This document shows, one piece after another, positions 35,833-49,202 of a stretch of DNA of 64,000 nucleotides (position 1 is its first letter; each line of letters begins with the position of its first letter). A model generated the notes under the pieces. It had not been told where the DNA came from. It worked only from the letters and a program-made list of their open reading frames with translations, and did not search any database. A program made the position numbers and the translations under genes. Location of the stretch: positions 124,394,533-124,458,532 of the forward strand of contig NC_088171.1 in the NCBI RefSeq assembly GCF_028769735.1. The letters are read 5' to 3'. The stretch comes from Zonotrichia leucophrys gambelii (lineage: Eukaryota; Chordata; Aves; Passeriformes; Passerellidae).

Positions 35833-36734
35833 AAAAACTTTTTCCTCCACAACTTGTGCATATTCTCTTTTTCACAAACACTTGTGCATAGATGTGTGTA
35901 TGTGTCCAAACACACAAATTCTCACACACAGATTCCCTATAGAATGCACGAGACTGCAAATGCTAATTCTTTAATAGTTGTGTATACAATGTTCTGTTAC
36001 AGCTCATTATCAATGGTATATTAATCTTAATTTTCTCAGATCAGATTTTTAAATTCCTCTTCTTCGTCATTTCCGATTAGTTTTAAAATACCAATAAATA
36101 ACCAAAATGCAGTGGGAACATTGCATGTGTCTTCCTCTATTCCTTTCAGCTGCTTTAGGTGGGTAAAATATCTTTGAAATGCTGGAAATGTTTCAGATTT
36201 TGATTGCTATTTGTTACTCTCTCCTTTTTTTTTATTTTGTCCTAGACTAATTCCAGTTTGATTATCTTCCATAAAAAAGTAGGCTCATCAGGATTAAAGT
36301 TTTAAAAATATTAATATATAATTATACATATTTCCTCAATTAATTAATATAAAATTACTAATTGAATATTTCTACAAGTCAGCAAGTAATGAAAAAGTTT
36401 TGATAGCACTGCAAATCTGAGAATTAATATATTGATTGACCAACAGGTCACACACCATTTCAGTATTCTTCTACCTGAGCCTTTACACTGAGAATCAGAT
36501 TTCTACTGTAGATTTGTGCTATTACACTTTCTGCAAACATTCTTGTCAGGATAGATCAACTTCTTCAGTTATTTACAGGCCTCAGATGTCAAAGGGAAAC
36601 ATGCAAGACAAATATGCAGCTATTAATTGAGGAATTGCCTTCTCTGCAAACGTAGGCCAGTCATTTTTCTCTTACAAGAATTTGCATTTAAAAATGGAAG
36701 CAAAATAACAAACTAAATTTATATCAGAACTCAG
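35833..36734. other. Unassigned non-coding AT-rich stretch
   Basis: No gene recognised. A short CA/TG-rich segment lies near 35876-35930, and 36300-36365 is almost pure AT with TTAATTAATAT words. Confidence 0.6.
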
Positions 36735-36870
36735 ATATATCTATATCTATATCTATATCTATATCTATATCTATATCTATATCTATATCTATATCTATAT
36801 CTATAGATATATAGATATATAGATATATAGATATATAGATATATAGATATATAGATATATAGATATATAG
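36735..36870. repeat. Compound microsatellite: (ATATCT)n then (AGATATAT)n
   Basis: 36735-36804 is an essentially perfect 6-bp array (about 11.5 units of ATATCT). At CTATAG (36801-36806) it switches to a perfect 8-bp array of AGATATAT (36805-36870, about 8 units). The left half is nearly complementary to the right half, so the whole tract can fold back on itself. Near-perfect units indicate an active, length-variable locus. Confidence 0.97.
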
Positions 36871-39800
36871 AATGCTTCATAATTTCTTTTAATTCTTAGG
36901 GCAAGAATATGATCATGGTGATTTTTTTGTAGGTTTGTGTCTCTAAATCTTTTTTTACCAATATGTTTGAACACAGAACATTCAGCTGATCACCACTGAC
37001 TTGCACTCCCTTGTGTCTTTGATCTTGGTGTTTCCTATTGATAAATCATTTCCACTGGGGACTCTGAAAGCAGCCCTGGGTGCTCCAGATTTTTCAGTCT
37101 CTGAGTGTGCAGTGCCCAAAGATGGGTGTCCTCACCCCTTGGCCAGTCCCAGCTGCCTTGCTCCCTGCCAGGCCGCCCTCCAGACCCTGGCCAAGTGAAT
37201 GTTTGCACAAGGACTCCTTGAATTCCTCCTTCTAGGGTGACTCAGATGACAGGAATTCAGCCTTACAGTAATTCATGCTCAGTTGCCTTTATAATTTGTG
37301 CCTTAATGAACTGATGCGTGCAGGAAACCTGTTCTCCTGCCTATTCAAACAGTGGCCATGCAACATTAATCCGTGGACTTTTACTGTATCAACAGTCACC
37401 AGCACAAATTATTTCAGCTACCTGACTTGGATTGTTTTGGATAGAAGTGAAGTCCATCTACATCAAGAAACATTGTTTCAGGCCAGTCTCTCCTATGAGC
37501 ACAAATACAGATTTAAGGCCAATTTAGGACAGTTCCCAAAATGTCATGGGACCCTGAAGTTTCTGCATCCCAAGACAATGAGCAGTTATCTCAAGGGACA
37601 AACAGCTCTATTTTCTAGAGCTGAACCTGTGGAAGCATTTACTAAAACAAGTAGTCCAACCCAAAGCAGTGATCATCAATGCAGCCAGATAACAAACCTG
37701 GGTCTCTTCCTTCCTCCTCTCCTTCCAACCTCTGCTTTTGTAGGCTGCCAATGAATACTGTTAACCACAGTTAGGAGTTAAATACTTCATTGTTATATAT
37801 ACGGTTAATAGAATTAACCATAGTTAATTCTAGAAAGGACTGCGCTTCACTTATGAAAAACATGCCATGTTATGGTTTTATGTTGTCTTTTATTCTCTGG
37901 CAAAGCCTGACAGGCCTGTCTGTCTGTCCCCTCCCTGCTGCCCTGGCAGCTGTGCCAGCAGTGACTGTGCCTGGCAAACCAGAGCAGTGAGCCCATCTTC
38001 TCCCTGGCTTCAAAAATCTCCAAAAAAAAATTCAAAACAAAACACACCCAGCACTGCACTGATCACAAAGAAAATGTAACATGAAACTACAGCCTCCCTC
38101 AACGCCTCCCTCAAAGCAGTTCTTTGATGAATAAAATACACTAAGTTTTCTCACTGCAGTCGTTTAGATTCTAGTTCAGGATGGAAAACGTCAGCACAAC
38201 GGGTTTTTATAAAAGAACTGAAAATCCATTTCCTTTTTGGGGTCAGTTAAACAATTGGTGTTCTCTCAAAGAAGCAAAACTTTAATGGCAAAAGAATGAA
38301 AATAGTGGCTCTTGGTGGTATTCTTGAACCCTATAATTTTATTTTTTTTTCTCAAGACTTTCCTTTTCCTTTCTTTTGTTTATCTTGTGGAGGAAAAGGA
38401 AAATCTGAAACCACGCAAGCTCCCTATCAGAGCTGCCTTATCTCACCTTGAGGGTTTCCTTGTCTTGGGCAGAGCTGAAGCTGGGAGGAAGCCACGTGCC
38501 TGTGCCTGCAGCCACTCCCTCGCTGCCTCCTGAGCAGCCAGGGACAGGAACGCTGGCATCTCACCGGGAACCAAGCACAGAAAGACTGAAAATCTTCTCA
38601 CCTGCCATCAGGTGAAAAGATTTTTCTCCTGTTTTGGATGAAAAAGCTCCTTCAGCTCTCTTGTTCTCCTGAAATAATCACAGGTTGACTCCACACCTCT
38701 GTCCTCCAGAGTTGTGTACTGGTTACAGCCCCTCTCTCCCAGCCTCCAGTACATTTTACCACCTCCACAGAACTGTATTTCCCTTTACTCATTCTCCAGA
38801 GACCACCAGGCACCAGGATATCCACTTGTCTCCTCCACCTACCCTTGAAAATAACTGCACACCCTGGTCATTCTTCACTGAGCCTTTATACGGAGAGCAG
38901 AAGGCACAGAAATGTCAGATGCTGCAATACCCACACCCCCCATCCATCCACTGCTCACTCAGGGTGTCCAGCATCCCTGAGTGGAGCCCATTCCCATTCT
39001 GCTCCCCCAAATCTCATGACTTTGGGCAGTCAGTTGCCTGCCATGGCTCTGAAAAGACACACTGCAAGCAGGGGCACAGCTTCATATGAGTAGTTTGCAA
39101 ATCTGCGCATTAGTTAATTCCAAAATGTTGGTGAGACATCCCATGTGGAGCTGTGAGGGATTTAGCAGCCAGATAAGCAATGCCAGCCTGCCTACACTGA
39201 CAGGACCAAGGGAGCAGCTTTGGCCATCTTCACTCCAAACCTGGTGTCTCCTCAGGTGTGGACAAAGCTTTTGGGTGGGAATGAAGCCCAGCATAGGCAA
39301 GGGGCAATTATAATACACCAAAGTCTGAAGTAGGGAGTGCACTGGGCTTTGTTTTCCTTTAATTCAGGCATGCTGAACTTGGTTTTCCATGGTCGTGATC
39401 CTTCAAAGATGCCTTTGCTGCTCCTGGTTCTGTGTAAGGGAAAAAAGAGACCCAAAGGTCAAGCTTTTCAATGTGTATCCCAGAACAAGGATTTCTGCAT
39501 GAAAATGATGGAGTTTGGAAGTACACCAGCATGAAATGAGGACCTTTTACCTTCCAGCAAGACAAAAACATCTTCCAGAGAAATATTTAACTGCCTTTGC
39601 CTTCAGACAGCTATTCCAATGAGAATGTGCTTATTTTGGCAAGAGTCCCCTGAAATGAGCTGGTTTGTGTGTGGTTAGGAGTGTTGGATGGAGGCTCAGT
39701 AATTTGCTGGTGGATGCTTGAGGTAAGCAGCTCTTGGGACGAGGCTGACTAGACAGCCCAAATGTAGGTCACCAGTGGGTGGAGTTCACAACCTCCCAGC

Positions 39801-42800
39801 TCTGCTGCACTCAGTGTGCAGAAGTTACGTCTCCCACAGATTTTGAAATTATTGACGAAGCCTGAGAGCTGGGCCACCAACTTTAAGCCCTTAGGATGAT
39901 AATTTAATTGGTTACTCATTGGTGTAAGATGCTGTTTAATGTCCAGTCTGTTCCAGGATTATCTGCCAGCTAGGAGAACTTCCATGTGCAAGGACATAGA
40001 TGTCACTCTACAGTGTCTGAATGTAAATACAAATATTGGTGACACAGTTGAAGACCATTAGTCTCATTTTCAAGGTGTCTCCTCCCTATCACAGTGATGG
40101 CAGTTCAGAGCAATCTTTTGGCTCCTCAGCTCCAGTGGCCATTCAGCTGGCAGGGCTTTGCAGCAGTGATGGGTGAGAGCCATGGGGTCTCAGCTGTCTG
40201 CTCAAGCATTCAGTGAGAGCAGTCAGGGGACAGCACTAGCCTCTCAAATGACCATTTAAAATCAGCTCTATATAGCATTGTGCCAGGTTTTATTCTTCTT
40301 GTTGCATGTGTTTCAGAAAAAAAGCCCAACCCTCAAACCTTAATAACTGTTCTAAACAAGAAGCCAGAACAACACACCCTTTTATGTTTGCACACACTCC
40401 ATTGCTGCCTTAACTCCAGGCTAAACCACTGCTGTATATCTGCATAATCTTAAACCTTAGCAAATTAGAAAATAAATATATGGGCATGCATTTGAAATAG
40501 CACATTCTCCTCCAGGCTTTCTCTCTCTGTAACTGCTGAAATTGTCTGACAGGGATATTGCTTGCAGTCTTACCACACAGATCTGTGGTGAAAAGGTTTC
40601 AGCAGTTTGCAGTGCAGATGTACCATCAGGACTGCCACCAGGACACTTTGGAGGGATTTGGAAAAACCAGCTGTCCCTGGAGGAGATTGCTGCAGGAGCA
40701 GAGGCCTCCTCTGCAGGCATTGTCTGCACAGACATGGGATTCCTGCATATGGACCTCTGCTACATCCAATATCAGAATTCCTGCCTAAAATACAGTAGCT
40801 AGCTGGAAAGTGGTCTGAGTGATTTGTCTGGCGGGTGTAATGGTACAACTCAAGAAGCAAAGCTAGGGAGGATATCTGGTGCTGGAAGTTCAAACAAGCA
40901 AGATTTTAATTCTGACCAAGTCATGCAAACAAAAGCTTTTGCCATAATGCTTCATGTTTGTAGTCTTCTACCCTGTGGGAGAAGGGTTAAGGACTGTAGA
41001 AAAAGATACTTCATATAAAGAAATCACTGCTGGCTTTCATATAAAGAAAGCACAACTGGTTTTCACTACTGGCTTTACTACCACCAGCAGCCCTGCATCA
41101 GGATACATTCTGAAGTGTGTGCCTGTCCTTGCTGCTGTCTGTGAATGGCCTGAGTTAGGCACAATCAGATCTATCAGAATAGACCCTTTGAAGGGCAGGG
41201 ATGTGCAGTTCATGAGACCAAAGATGGAAATAAAATAGCAGCAACGTGCCCAGCATAGGCTAGGCAAAGAGGACACCTAGGAAATTTCACAGGTAAGAAC
41301 TCCTTCAGGTGTCCCAGAAGAGCAGATTCTGTGGGACAAAGCAGGTTTGCTGTCACTTGCAGCCAGGGGGCCAAACTCCACCTGGGCTGCACATCAGGCA
41401 CCTGACTGCTTTGCTGGACTGGGCTGTACAGAGAATCTACACAGGAAATCTGAGTGAGAGAAGGAGATCTGCCTCTGCTTGTCCAGCTCCCAGGTCAGTG
41501 CTTTAGCCACAGGTGCCAGCTCCTGCAAAGGCCCTGAGCTCATGGGGATGCTGGAGCTCCTCCAAACCAGCAGAGATACCAGAACGAAAATGGGCCCTTG
41601 CAGCACAGAGCAAACAAGAACAGCCCATAAAGGCTAATGATACAATTCAACTGTCCCTGCGCTCAGGGAGCTCAGCCTCTCACCTCCAAGTGCTGGCAGC
41701 TGAAGTTTCTTTTGTCTAAGATCAAACATTGATTATTTTAATGGACTTTGTCTCAGTAATCTATTTTAACACTATGGTTAATATCTGACAATTATGCTAG
41801 ATTAGCATCAAAGACTAATGGAAAGACTGAGGTAAATATATTCACAACAGTGGCTGTGTGGCTCAACATAAAGGTGTTTGCTGTCAATGAAAGGTTTTCT
41901 GTTATAAACAAGTATTAACATACTATTAATGCTGTTGTATAACATCCAGAATTAGCAGGTGAGCCCTTTGCTACTTCCAGTGTCAAGGAACTAAACCACA
42001 CAAAAGTCAAGGTTTTAAATGTAAAAAGTCTTGAAAAAAAGTGGATTAAAAAAAGAGGAAAAACCCACAAATTTCTGCCTCTTCTCGCTTCCCCATCATG
42101 ATCCCAGCCTTTGTTTGTAGTTGCCCTGCCTGTCCATTCAGTACATAAATGGCCAGCCAAAGATTAAAGCCAACAGGATCAGATTTCACAGGATGCTCTG
42201 GTACCTAAGGAATGATGCAAGTGTGAGACAAGATACAGAAAGGAATTTATACTTCATTGAAAAAATTACAAGAAAGAAGATTTTCAGCCTGAAAAAACAG
42301 TGTGAAAAAAGAGGATATACAGATTTTATTCATATATGCGTGCTCCACTAAAATTACTATCAATGAAATACATCATTAAAAATTACGCCAAAAGTTCAAG
42401 ATTCCTTAACTAATGATTCTGCCTCACAAACTGCAGGCACTGAAATACTGCACAATTTCCACTGAGCTGTGCCCAAAAAGTCACTGTGACAGTGCACATG
42501 TAATATTTTAAGCACAATATTCCATAGCAGTATTTGTTAAAAAAGCATTTTCTGCTGTTTGCACTGCTTGTATTTCATGAAAGGCTAAGGAGGAATCATA
42601 GCTGTGTGTACAGATACTGAAGCCCAGGACTGTGGCCAAAGCATGGATTTCCGCTTCTGCCTTACGATGTTTTGATCACTACACAGACCTATTATTTTTG
42701 TGTGTCACTTACTAGTGAGCAAATGCCACAGTACAGGGACAGGAGAGATCTTTGACCTGTTGTTTAGCACAATTCTTCACAAGCTATTTAATGAATGCAC

Positions 42801-42956
42801 TATATCACATCACTAATGCAGGATTTCCAGGGTGCATTGATCCTTTCAGCATTCAGCCTGTGGCTTCCAGACTCTCAGTGTGATGATTTAGCTGCTACTG
42901 GGGACAGTGCTGCTAAGGCTGCCACATTCACCTGCTTTCTAAGTGGATTTCACAGA
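36871..42956. other. Unassigned non-coding stretch
   Basis: About 6 kb without a recognised gene or named repeat. 37803-37819 is a GGTTAAT/ATTAACC inverted pair. A duplicated TTCATATAAAGAAA occurs near 41009 and 41036. Open frames reach 159 codons (37275-37754) and 134 codons (38685-39089). None shows a known domain. 38.45-38.55, 41.3-41.7 and similar patches are GC-rich. Confidence 0.55.
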
Positions 42957-43230
42957 GGCACAGAATCACAGAGGTCTTCCATTCCAATCCCCTGCTAGGA
43001 ACTGGTTTCCTATCACAATGTCTCTTTGGGGTTTGAACACCTCCAAGGAAAGACTACAGACCTCTCTTGGCAGCCTGTGCCAGGTTTTGAACAGTAAAGA
43101 GTACTTTATTACATTTAAACAGAGTTTTTTGTATTTCAATTTGTGCCTTCTTCCTCTTGTCCTTTCACTGGATACTACTCATGAGAGCCTAACTCTGCTA
43201 TTTGTTCTTATGTATTTTTATTAGCTTTTA
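42957..43230 (-). mobile_element. CR1 LINE, diverged 3'-end fragment
   Basis: A minus-strand CR1 3' portion. GGCACAGAATCACAGAGGTC marks the 3' end, followed at higher coordinates by degenerate 3'-UTR blocks (TTGAACACCTCCAAGGAAAG, TTGGCAGCCTGTGCCAGG, CTTCTTCCTCTTGTCC). It is more diverged than the other CR1 copies here, so probably older. Confidence 0.8.
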
Positions 43231-46200
43231 TGTCATAATACAACATGTCATAATGTTATGATGTGAATATTAGACATACTACTATCTTTCATGTCATATT
43301 ATTGGTCCTTGTTATATTCCCCCATCAGGTATTTCTCTGCACTGATAAGCCTCACCCATTTATTTACACAATGTGTTTGCTTTCTCTCTAGGGCCTAGGT
43401 GGTTTCCTCAATGCTGGCCCAAACTCCAGAATGCATTTGACCTTAAGGCCCAGCCTTTCTCCTCAAAGCTACTTGAATGCATTAATGCTTCATGGAACAG
43501 CAGTGCTGTCCCTACAAACACATTGCAAGACCAAATTTCAGGAATGACATGGTGAATAAGAAAACACTGCTTTAGCTAAGTTTCTTCTGCTCACGCTGAA
43601 GCCCATATGCCTTTTAAGTGCAGGAAAGGAAACTGTCTTCTCCTTTTGGCAAGTCATGTAAGAAAGGTTCTGTGGGCAGGAAAAAAACAAGAGGTGGAAT
43701 ATGGATGCCACTTCATCATACTTTGAGGCACTCGGCCCTGGGCAGCAATCCAGCCCCTGTGACACATTGCTCTGTGCAATCACTGCACAGCAATCCAGCT
43801 CGGGCACTGCCTCTCCCCTGGGACAGCACAGCACAGGGGCTGGGGGCACCCCAGCAGCTGCTCAGCCTGCTTGGCTGTGCTGTTTGCTTCCCTCACAGAC
43901 ATCCAGAACTCAGGAAAAAGTTATGTCCCTTCATCCATCTGGGATCGTGTCCACACAGCCTCCTCCAAGGAGAGGTGCCAGGAAGGGCACAGCTGAAACT
44001 CACTCAGCTCCTGTCCTTGAAAGCACAGGAGTCAGGGGCTGTGCAGTCCACTGCCTTAAGCAGCTCAATAACCAGTTCCATCTAGGGAACACACTCCTGG
44101 CTGATCTTTGGAAGCCAGGCAGCAGCTGAAACCTGTGGGACCAGTGGAAGGTGGTCAGAGGGATCCCAGTGACAGCCTGGGAGCTGGGCTGCTTCTCCTA
44201 TGGCAAAGCAGAACTGATGTTCAGGTGCTGCTTCCTGTATCAGACTCCTTGCTGTGGGATAAAAAATTGCTTCTTTTCTGCCACTGACATGATGTCCTGC
44301 TCTGCAAACACATCAATCTTTTTAAACCTGACAGCAGCCTCCAATTTCCACCTCCAGCTGTCACTGCTTTGGCTGTGAAGCCTCCTGGCACGGTACTTGA
44401 GAGGCTTCTCTGCCTTCTTCTGATCCCAAGAGCTTTGTAAGCCACATTGACTCAGTAAACTCAAGCTATTTAAAACTGCTGATGCCTGGATGGTAAATTC
44501 AGGCACTTAGAAGTCAGGAAATAATAGATCTGTCCAATTGCAGGTTTGTTCTCTTTAAATTCATTTTATGCTGCCCTATCAGTGAGAACATGAGTTATTT
44601 GCTTTAATTGTGGTTGTGACAATAAAATCAGCACCATCCTAAACATGCACAGAGGAGAAATAATTACAGTGGCACAAGCAATAAAATTATTTCCTTGTCT
44701 AAGCACTTGTCTTTGTAATCTAATAACAGTGAACCAGTTATTATCCTCCTACCCTTCCTCTGCCACTCCTCTAATTTCTTACTTCCTTCCTTCCTTTCTC
44801 CCTCTCTTTCTCCCCATCCATAGTAGCTCTCCCCACTGAAATATCAGCAGCATTTGCAGCTCTGAACCTTGTATATTGTATATTGAACTGACATCAAAGA
44901 CTGACAGCAACTACGAAGAAGGAAAGCTACACCCTCAAAGCCATGGAGAATTTGCAGAGCCCTGGATCAAGACAAAAGCTGTGTCATTGCAGAGGCTGCT
45001 CTGATTCTCCTTCTGCCACATGCAAACATCAGAAAACTCCTGCTGTAGGTGTTGCTGCTGGCACACTGTAATTAGGTACTGGGGCCATATCCATGGTTAG
45101 TCTGTCCACTTTGTTCTGCTTAGGAGTTGAAGAATGAAAGAAGGATTGGTGTCCCCAGTATCATTTTATTCCTGGAGAAACTAAAATAGGAGCATGTGTG
45201 CTGAGTGAAGGAAGTAACCTAAAATATCTCTCTCAAGCTTCAGTTTTTTCCTCTTCAAAATACACTCTGAGTGTTTTTGTTCTACCTTAAAAAAATTCAA
45301 TACTTTATGCTTGGAGAAGGAACACATAGTCAGCTGACAATATGTGATTTTCATCAGTAAAGACATTCCTTAACACTTAATTTCCTGAGTAAATAGGTTA
45401 GCTAATTTGACTTATAATTAAGTACATATAGTCGGTCTCTTTAAGCACCTTCCTATCTCAAAATTTGTGGGATATGACAATCTAAAACCTAAGATCCGTG
45501 GAGCAGCTTGGGAAAAAAAAACATAATCACAGCATCATAAAAATCAAATATTGATTAAAAAAAAAGAAAAACAATGTAGACCTTAAATCCACTCTTCATT
45601 ACGTTCATTACCTCATTTCTTCCCCAGCAGGTTCCATTTGTAGTGTACTAATGAGTCCTTTATGTTGAGGATTTTTGGGTTTTTTTCTGACTGTCTTTTA
45701 GAGATAAAATCTTAGTTCATAGTACACATGGTTGTCAGCTTTGTGCTCTCCACCAAGCTCTCCTGTTTGATTCAACCATCAGAAGTCACTAGGGAGGATC
45801 TCATGCCCACTCAAATTCAGTTCTCTCCTCTTCCTGGTAATTTATTTATGCTGGGTTATGCAGGGAAATAATTTTGTACTGAGCCATATATCCTTGTATC
45901 GAGTGTGCTCAGAGCAGGAGAGGACTGAAGGAAGGTGATGGCAGGGACACTCAGACACAGAGAGGATCACACAAATTTGCTTCCCTTGAAATGGTGGCAA
46001 GTTTCCTGCTGCATGCTGCTAGAGAAACAGATGGAAAGAACCATCAGATGGGCTTGGCATTTGATTGCTCCTTGGTTTCCAGGGCTGTCACACCCAGCAG
46101 TGACTCCATGGGGTGCCATTTCCTCTGGGAGGGCTCCTGATGCCAGCTGAAATGCCTCACAGCTATCTGACAAAAGGTGTTGAAGTGGTGCAAAATCCTT

Positions 46201-46519
46201 CTGCCAGTTCAAGTATGCTCAAAAGAGGTTTGAAAGAGCAGTTCTGTCCCTAAAGGCTTTATTTTCTTTTTTTTTTCTTCCTTTTTTTCCCTGATCAGGT
46301 GAAATCTGTCCTTGTCCAGATGACATTAACGTTACTGGGTAATTCAACAGAAACACAGAACTGAGTTCACACCTGAATTAGGGCTGTTAGAGGGTGGTTA
46401 TCCACACCCCTAACCAGAGCAGATCCATGTCCTGACATACTCTCCATGTCTCTATGTGCAGTGAACTCAGAAATCACAAGAAATAAAATCTTATTTCAAG
46501 CTCTTCCAACGATTGCCAC
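43231..46519. other. Unassigned non-coding stretch
   Basis: No gene or named repeat. 43.7-44.1 kb is GC-richer with overlapping frames of 142 and 155 codons in different plus-strand phases, a composition effect. A TTCC/TCTC pyrimidine run lies at about 44780-44815. AT-rich DNA occupies 45.2-45.7 kb. Confidence 0.55.
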
Positions 46520-46615
46520 CTTCACCTTCAGCAGGTTACTGAATCTCTCTGTGTCCCACTTCTAACCAGAAAAATGGGAATAATATTTACTTTTCCATGT
46601 AATGAGGTAGGAGGT
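46520..46615 (+). mobile_element. Ancient MIR-like tRNA-derived SINE fragment
   Basis: GCAGGTTACTGAATCTCTCT, GTGTCCCACTTC and AGAAAAATGGGAATAATATT follow, in order, the MIR core blocks GGCAAGTTACTTAACCTCTC, TGTGCCTCAGTTTC and GTAAAATGGGGATAATAA. Divergence is high, as expected for an old amniote SINE. Confidence 0.6.
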
Positions 46616-47164
46616 ATTGCTGTGTGTACATGTACAAACTCTTAGCTGCTCAGTATTAACTCACATGTATTAATCTGTTCAGGAGCATTTTGTTAGTCTC
46701 AAGTGTTGCAAAAATCCTTCCTTCTGCTGTTACCTGTGTAGGAGCAGATCAGGACTAACTCCGCTGAAGTTAATCATAAAACCAGGCTGAGTAAATGCAG
46801 AATCATTTACTCCCAGTAATGAAACACCCCAGACTCCCTCTCACAGGAGCTGAACTTTGTTGAGCCATTCTAGAATCTTTACAAACTCCTGTGACAAAAG
46901 ACAAGTGGTTTATGTTTTCAGTCCTTTGGGAACCTATACCGATCTAACACTGCTGAATCTGACCTGTTTCTCAAGAGGGGAGTTTAATTTTCTGACCTGG
47001 AGAGCAGTTAGGCTTCCAATTTGGGTGCTTTACTCCCCTACACAGACACTTGAATCTCATTAAAGAACATGTAATCTACAGCAAGAAATGTGAATAACCA
47101 GTCTTACACAGGGAGTTCAGACAAGGCCAGAAAATGACAGTGACAGTGGTATTAATGGGCTTTT
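46616..47164. other. Unassigned non-coding stretch
   Basis: No gene or repeat recognised. Only short frames (under 70 codons). Confidence 0.55.
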
Positions 47165-47752
47165 ATGTTTTCTCCAACGAGTTCTGGAACCTGTGTCCTG
47201 TGTGCATCAGGCACAGCATCACCAGCAGGGCAACAGAGGGGATTGCTCTGGTATGAGAAATCTGCTCTGCTCTGGTGTGGCTTCACCCTGAATATTGTGT
47301 GCATTTTGGGCACCACAACATAACAGTATGAGGCTATTGGGGAGTGTCCAAAGGAAGCCAAATGAGGAGGGGCTGAGGTCATTTGGGCTGTTCAGCCAGG
47401 AGGAGACTGAAGGGAGAGCTCACTGCAATCTGCAACTTCCTTGGGAGGGCAAAAGGAAGGGCAGGCACTGATCTGTTCTCTGTGGTGGCCCATGACAGGA
47501 CCCGAGGGAATGGCCTGAAGCTGTGTCAGGGGAGGTTTAGGTTGGGTATTAGAAAAAAATTCCTCCCCCAGAGGGTGTTTGGGCACTGAACAGGCTCCTC
47601 AGGGAAGTGGTCACAACACCAAACCTGGCAGAGTTCAATAAGTGTTTGGACAGTGCTCTCAGGCACAGGGTGTCAAGTGCAGGGCCAGGAGCTGGGCTTG
47701 GTAACCCTTGGGGGTCCCTTCCAGCTCAGTTTATTCTGTGATCCTATGGAGA
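47165..47752 (+). mobile_element. CR1 LINE, 5'-truncated, with ORF2 terminal remnant
   Basis: A sense CR1 of about 590 bp. Translation of 47383-47589 gives end-of-ORF2 blocks (RRLKGELTAICNFL, then DLFSVVAHDRTRGNGLKL and GRFRLGIRKKF). The 3' UTR follows, with TCCCTTCCAGCTCAGTTTAT and a terminal TTCTGTGATCCTATGG. Before 47383 the pattern is present but frame-broken. It lacks the RT catalytic core and endonuclease, so is immobile. The 3' terminus differs from the 50.5- and 57.3-kb copies, suggesting a different CR1 subfamily. Confidence 0.93.
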
Positions 47753-49190
47753 ATCTTTCCCACCATTTGCCACTCATGAAGGCCACACACTGAATGCATC
47801 CAGCCACTTCATCTTTGCCACATCTGACTCAGCTATTGCTGAGTGATGGGGATGGCTCCAAACACAGAATCCTTCCCTGGCTGTACAGACACCAGCTCTA
47901 ACGCCTCTCTGTCCGTGTAACTGTGCTGTCTGAGGTCAAGCACTCCTGTGGCACTTCCCAGGTTTCATATGCTGCTTTTATCATCCAAAACATGCCTGGC
48001 AGAATAGTGCTATGATGCATTCAGCCTCTCAACATGAGGAAGATTTAGCTGCAAAACTTCAGATTTAGCTGCAGATACATTGCATTGCCTCAGAGAGCTG
48101 AAACATAATAAGTGAATCTTGTATATATTGTTCCCACTGCTTCCAGATCTTGAATTGTTTGTTGGACTTAAATGTGTACTAAATTGTCTCTGTAACATTC
48201 TTCTGTCTTTTGTAGACTTCTAAGACAGCCTGAAATTCAGTAAAAACGTCTGTTTTGGTCTAAGGTGGATTTCCTTTCAAAGCACACATTATCTTCTGGA
48301 AAAAAAAAAACCCAGGTAGTCTGTAGCTCTGGACTCTGCATGCCAGAAAGTTCTCAGGACATGCAAGAGGAGGGGGGCAGCTCCAGAGCACAGATGCATA
48401 CAGAGCAACCATAGCCACACAACAAGGACAGCAAACTTTGAGGGTGACTAATACCAAATAGCTTTGAGTAAAGACTGTAGCCTCTGGTTGCTGAGAGCAA
48501 TCCAAACCTGTCAGGCACAAAAAATGGTTCCAGCAGAGCCCTGTACTTTCCCTCTGTATAAACGGCCACAGCACAGGCTAAGGGCAGAAGAGAGCAAGCC
48601 AGTCATGTGGGAAGGATTTAGCTCCAAATGCAGTGGGATCCTGGCATCTGCACAGCTCAGAGACCACCACTGTAACAACACTGACAGCATTTCATTCAGC
48701 TTCTGCTGCTGCCAAGAATTTAGGTTGCAAACTACTTTTCTCTCACCCTCCCTCAGCCACAATCCGGTCTTGTCTCCTTCTGCACTGTGGCTGCCAGGAT
48801 GCTGATCTGCAGGACCCTGGGCTCCCCCAGCACTCAAACAGCCCCACCTTGCTCCAGTGCCTCTGCACAGGCTCCCAGTGCAGCCAGCCCCATTTCAGCC
48901 AGGGGATAAATGGGTGCTGGGGAGCCTCAGGCTCCCCCAGCCACCCATGGCTGTGCTGCAGCAGAGCACAGATCATCCCTGCTGCTGCCCCGGACACCCC
49001 AGAATCGTTGCCTTATAAAGACCATTTTGTCTGTGGCTCACGCTCATGCCCTGTGTACATAAAGAGAAATTGAAATGTTCCAGGCTCTGCTGTCATCTTC
49101 TGAGCACAGCAGTAATGTATGGCCTTGTGACTCCTTCTCACCAGAGCTGCTGCAGAGGCTGAGCTCCTCTCCTCAGCCTCCTCTCTTCTG
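47753..49190. other. Unassigned non-coding stretch
   Basis: No gene recognised. A 20-bp unit (AGATTTAGCTGCAAAACTTC) is tandemly repeated about 1.7 times at 48041-48074. 48.75-49.19 kb is GC-rich, with an imperfect 18-bp hairpin at 48911-48947 (CTGGGGAGCC-TCA-GGCTCCCCCAG core). Frames of 146 and 113 codons here lack recognised domains. Confidence 0.55.
48041..48074. repeat. 20-bp tandem duplication, 1.7 copies
   Basis: AGATTTAGCTGCAAAACTTC (48041-48060) is followed directly by AGATTTAGCTGCAG (48061-48074), a simple slippage-type duplication. Confidence 0.85.
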
Positions 49191-49202
49191 GCCAGGGTGG
49201 CA

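Noticed and set aside
36735..36870. CRISPR-like array
   Set aside because: No spacers; it is a simple 6-bp/8-bp microsatellite in a vertebrate-type genome.
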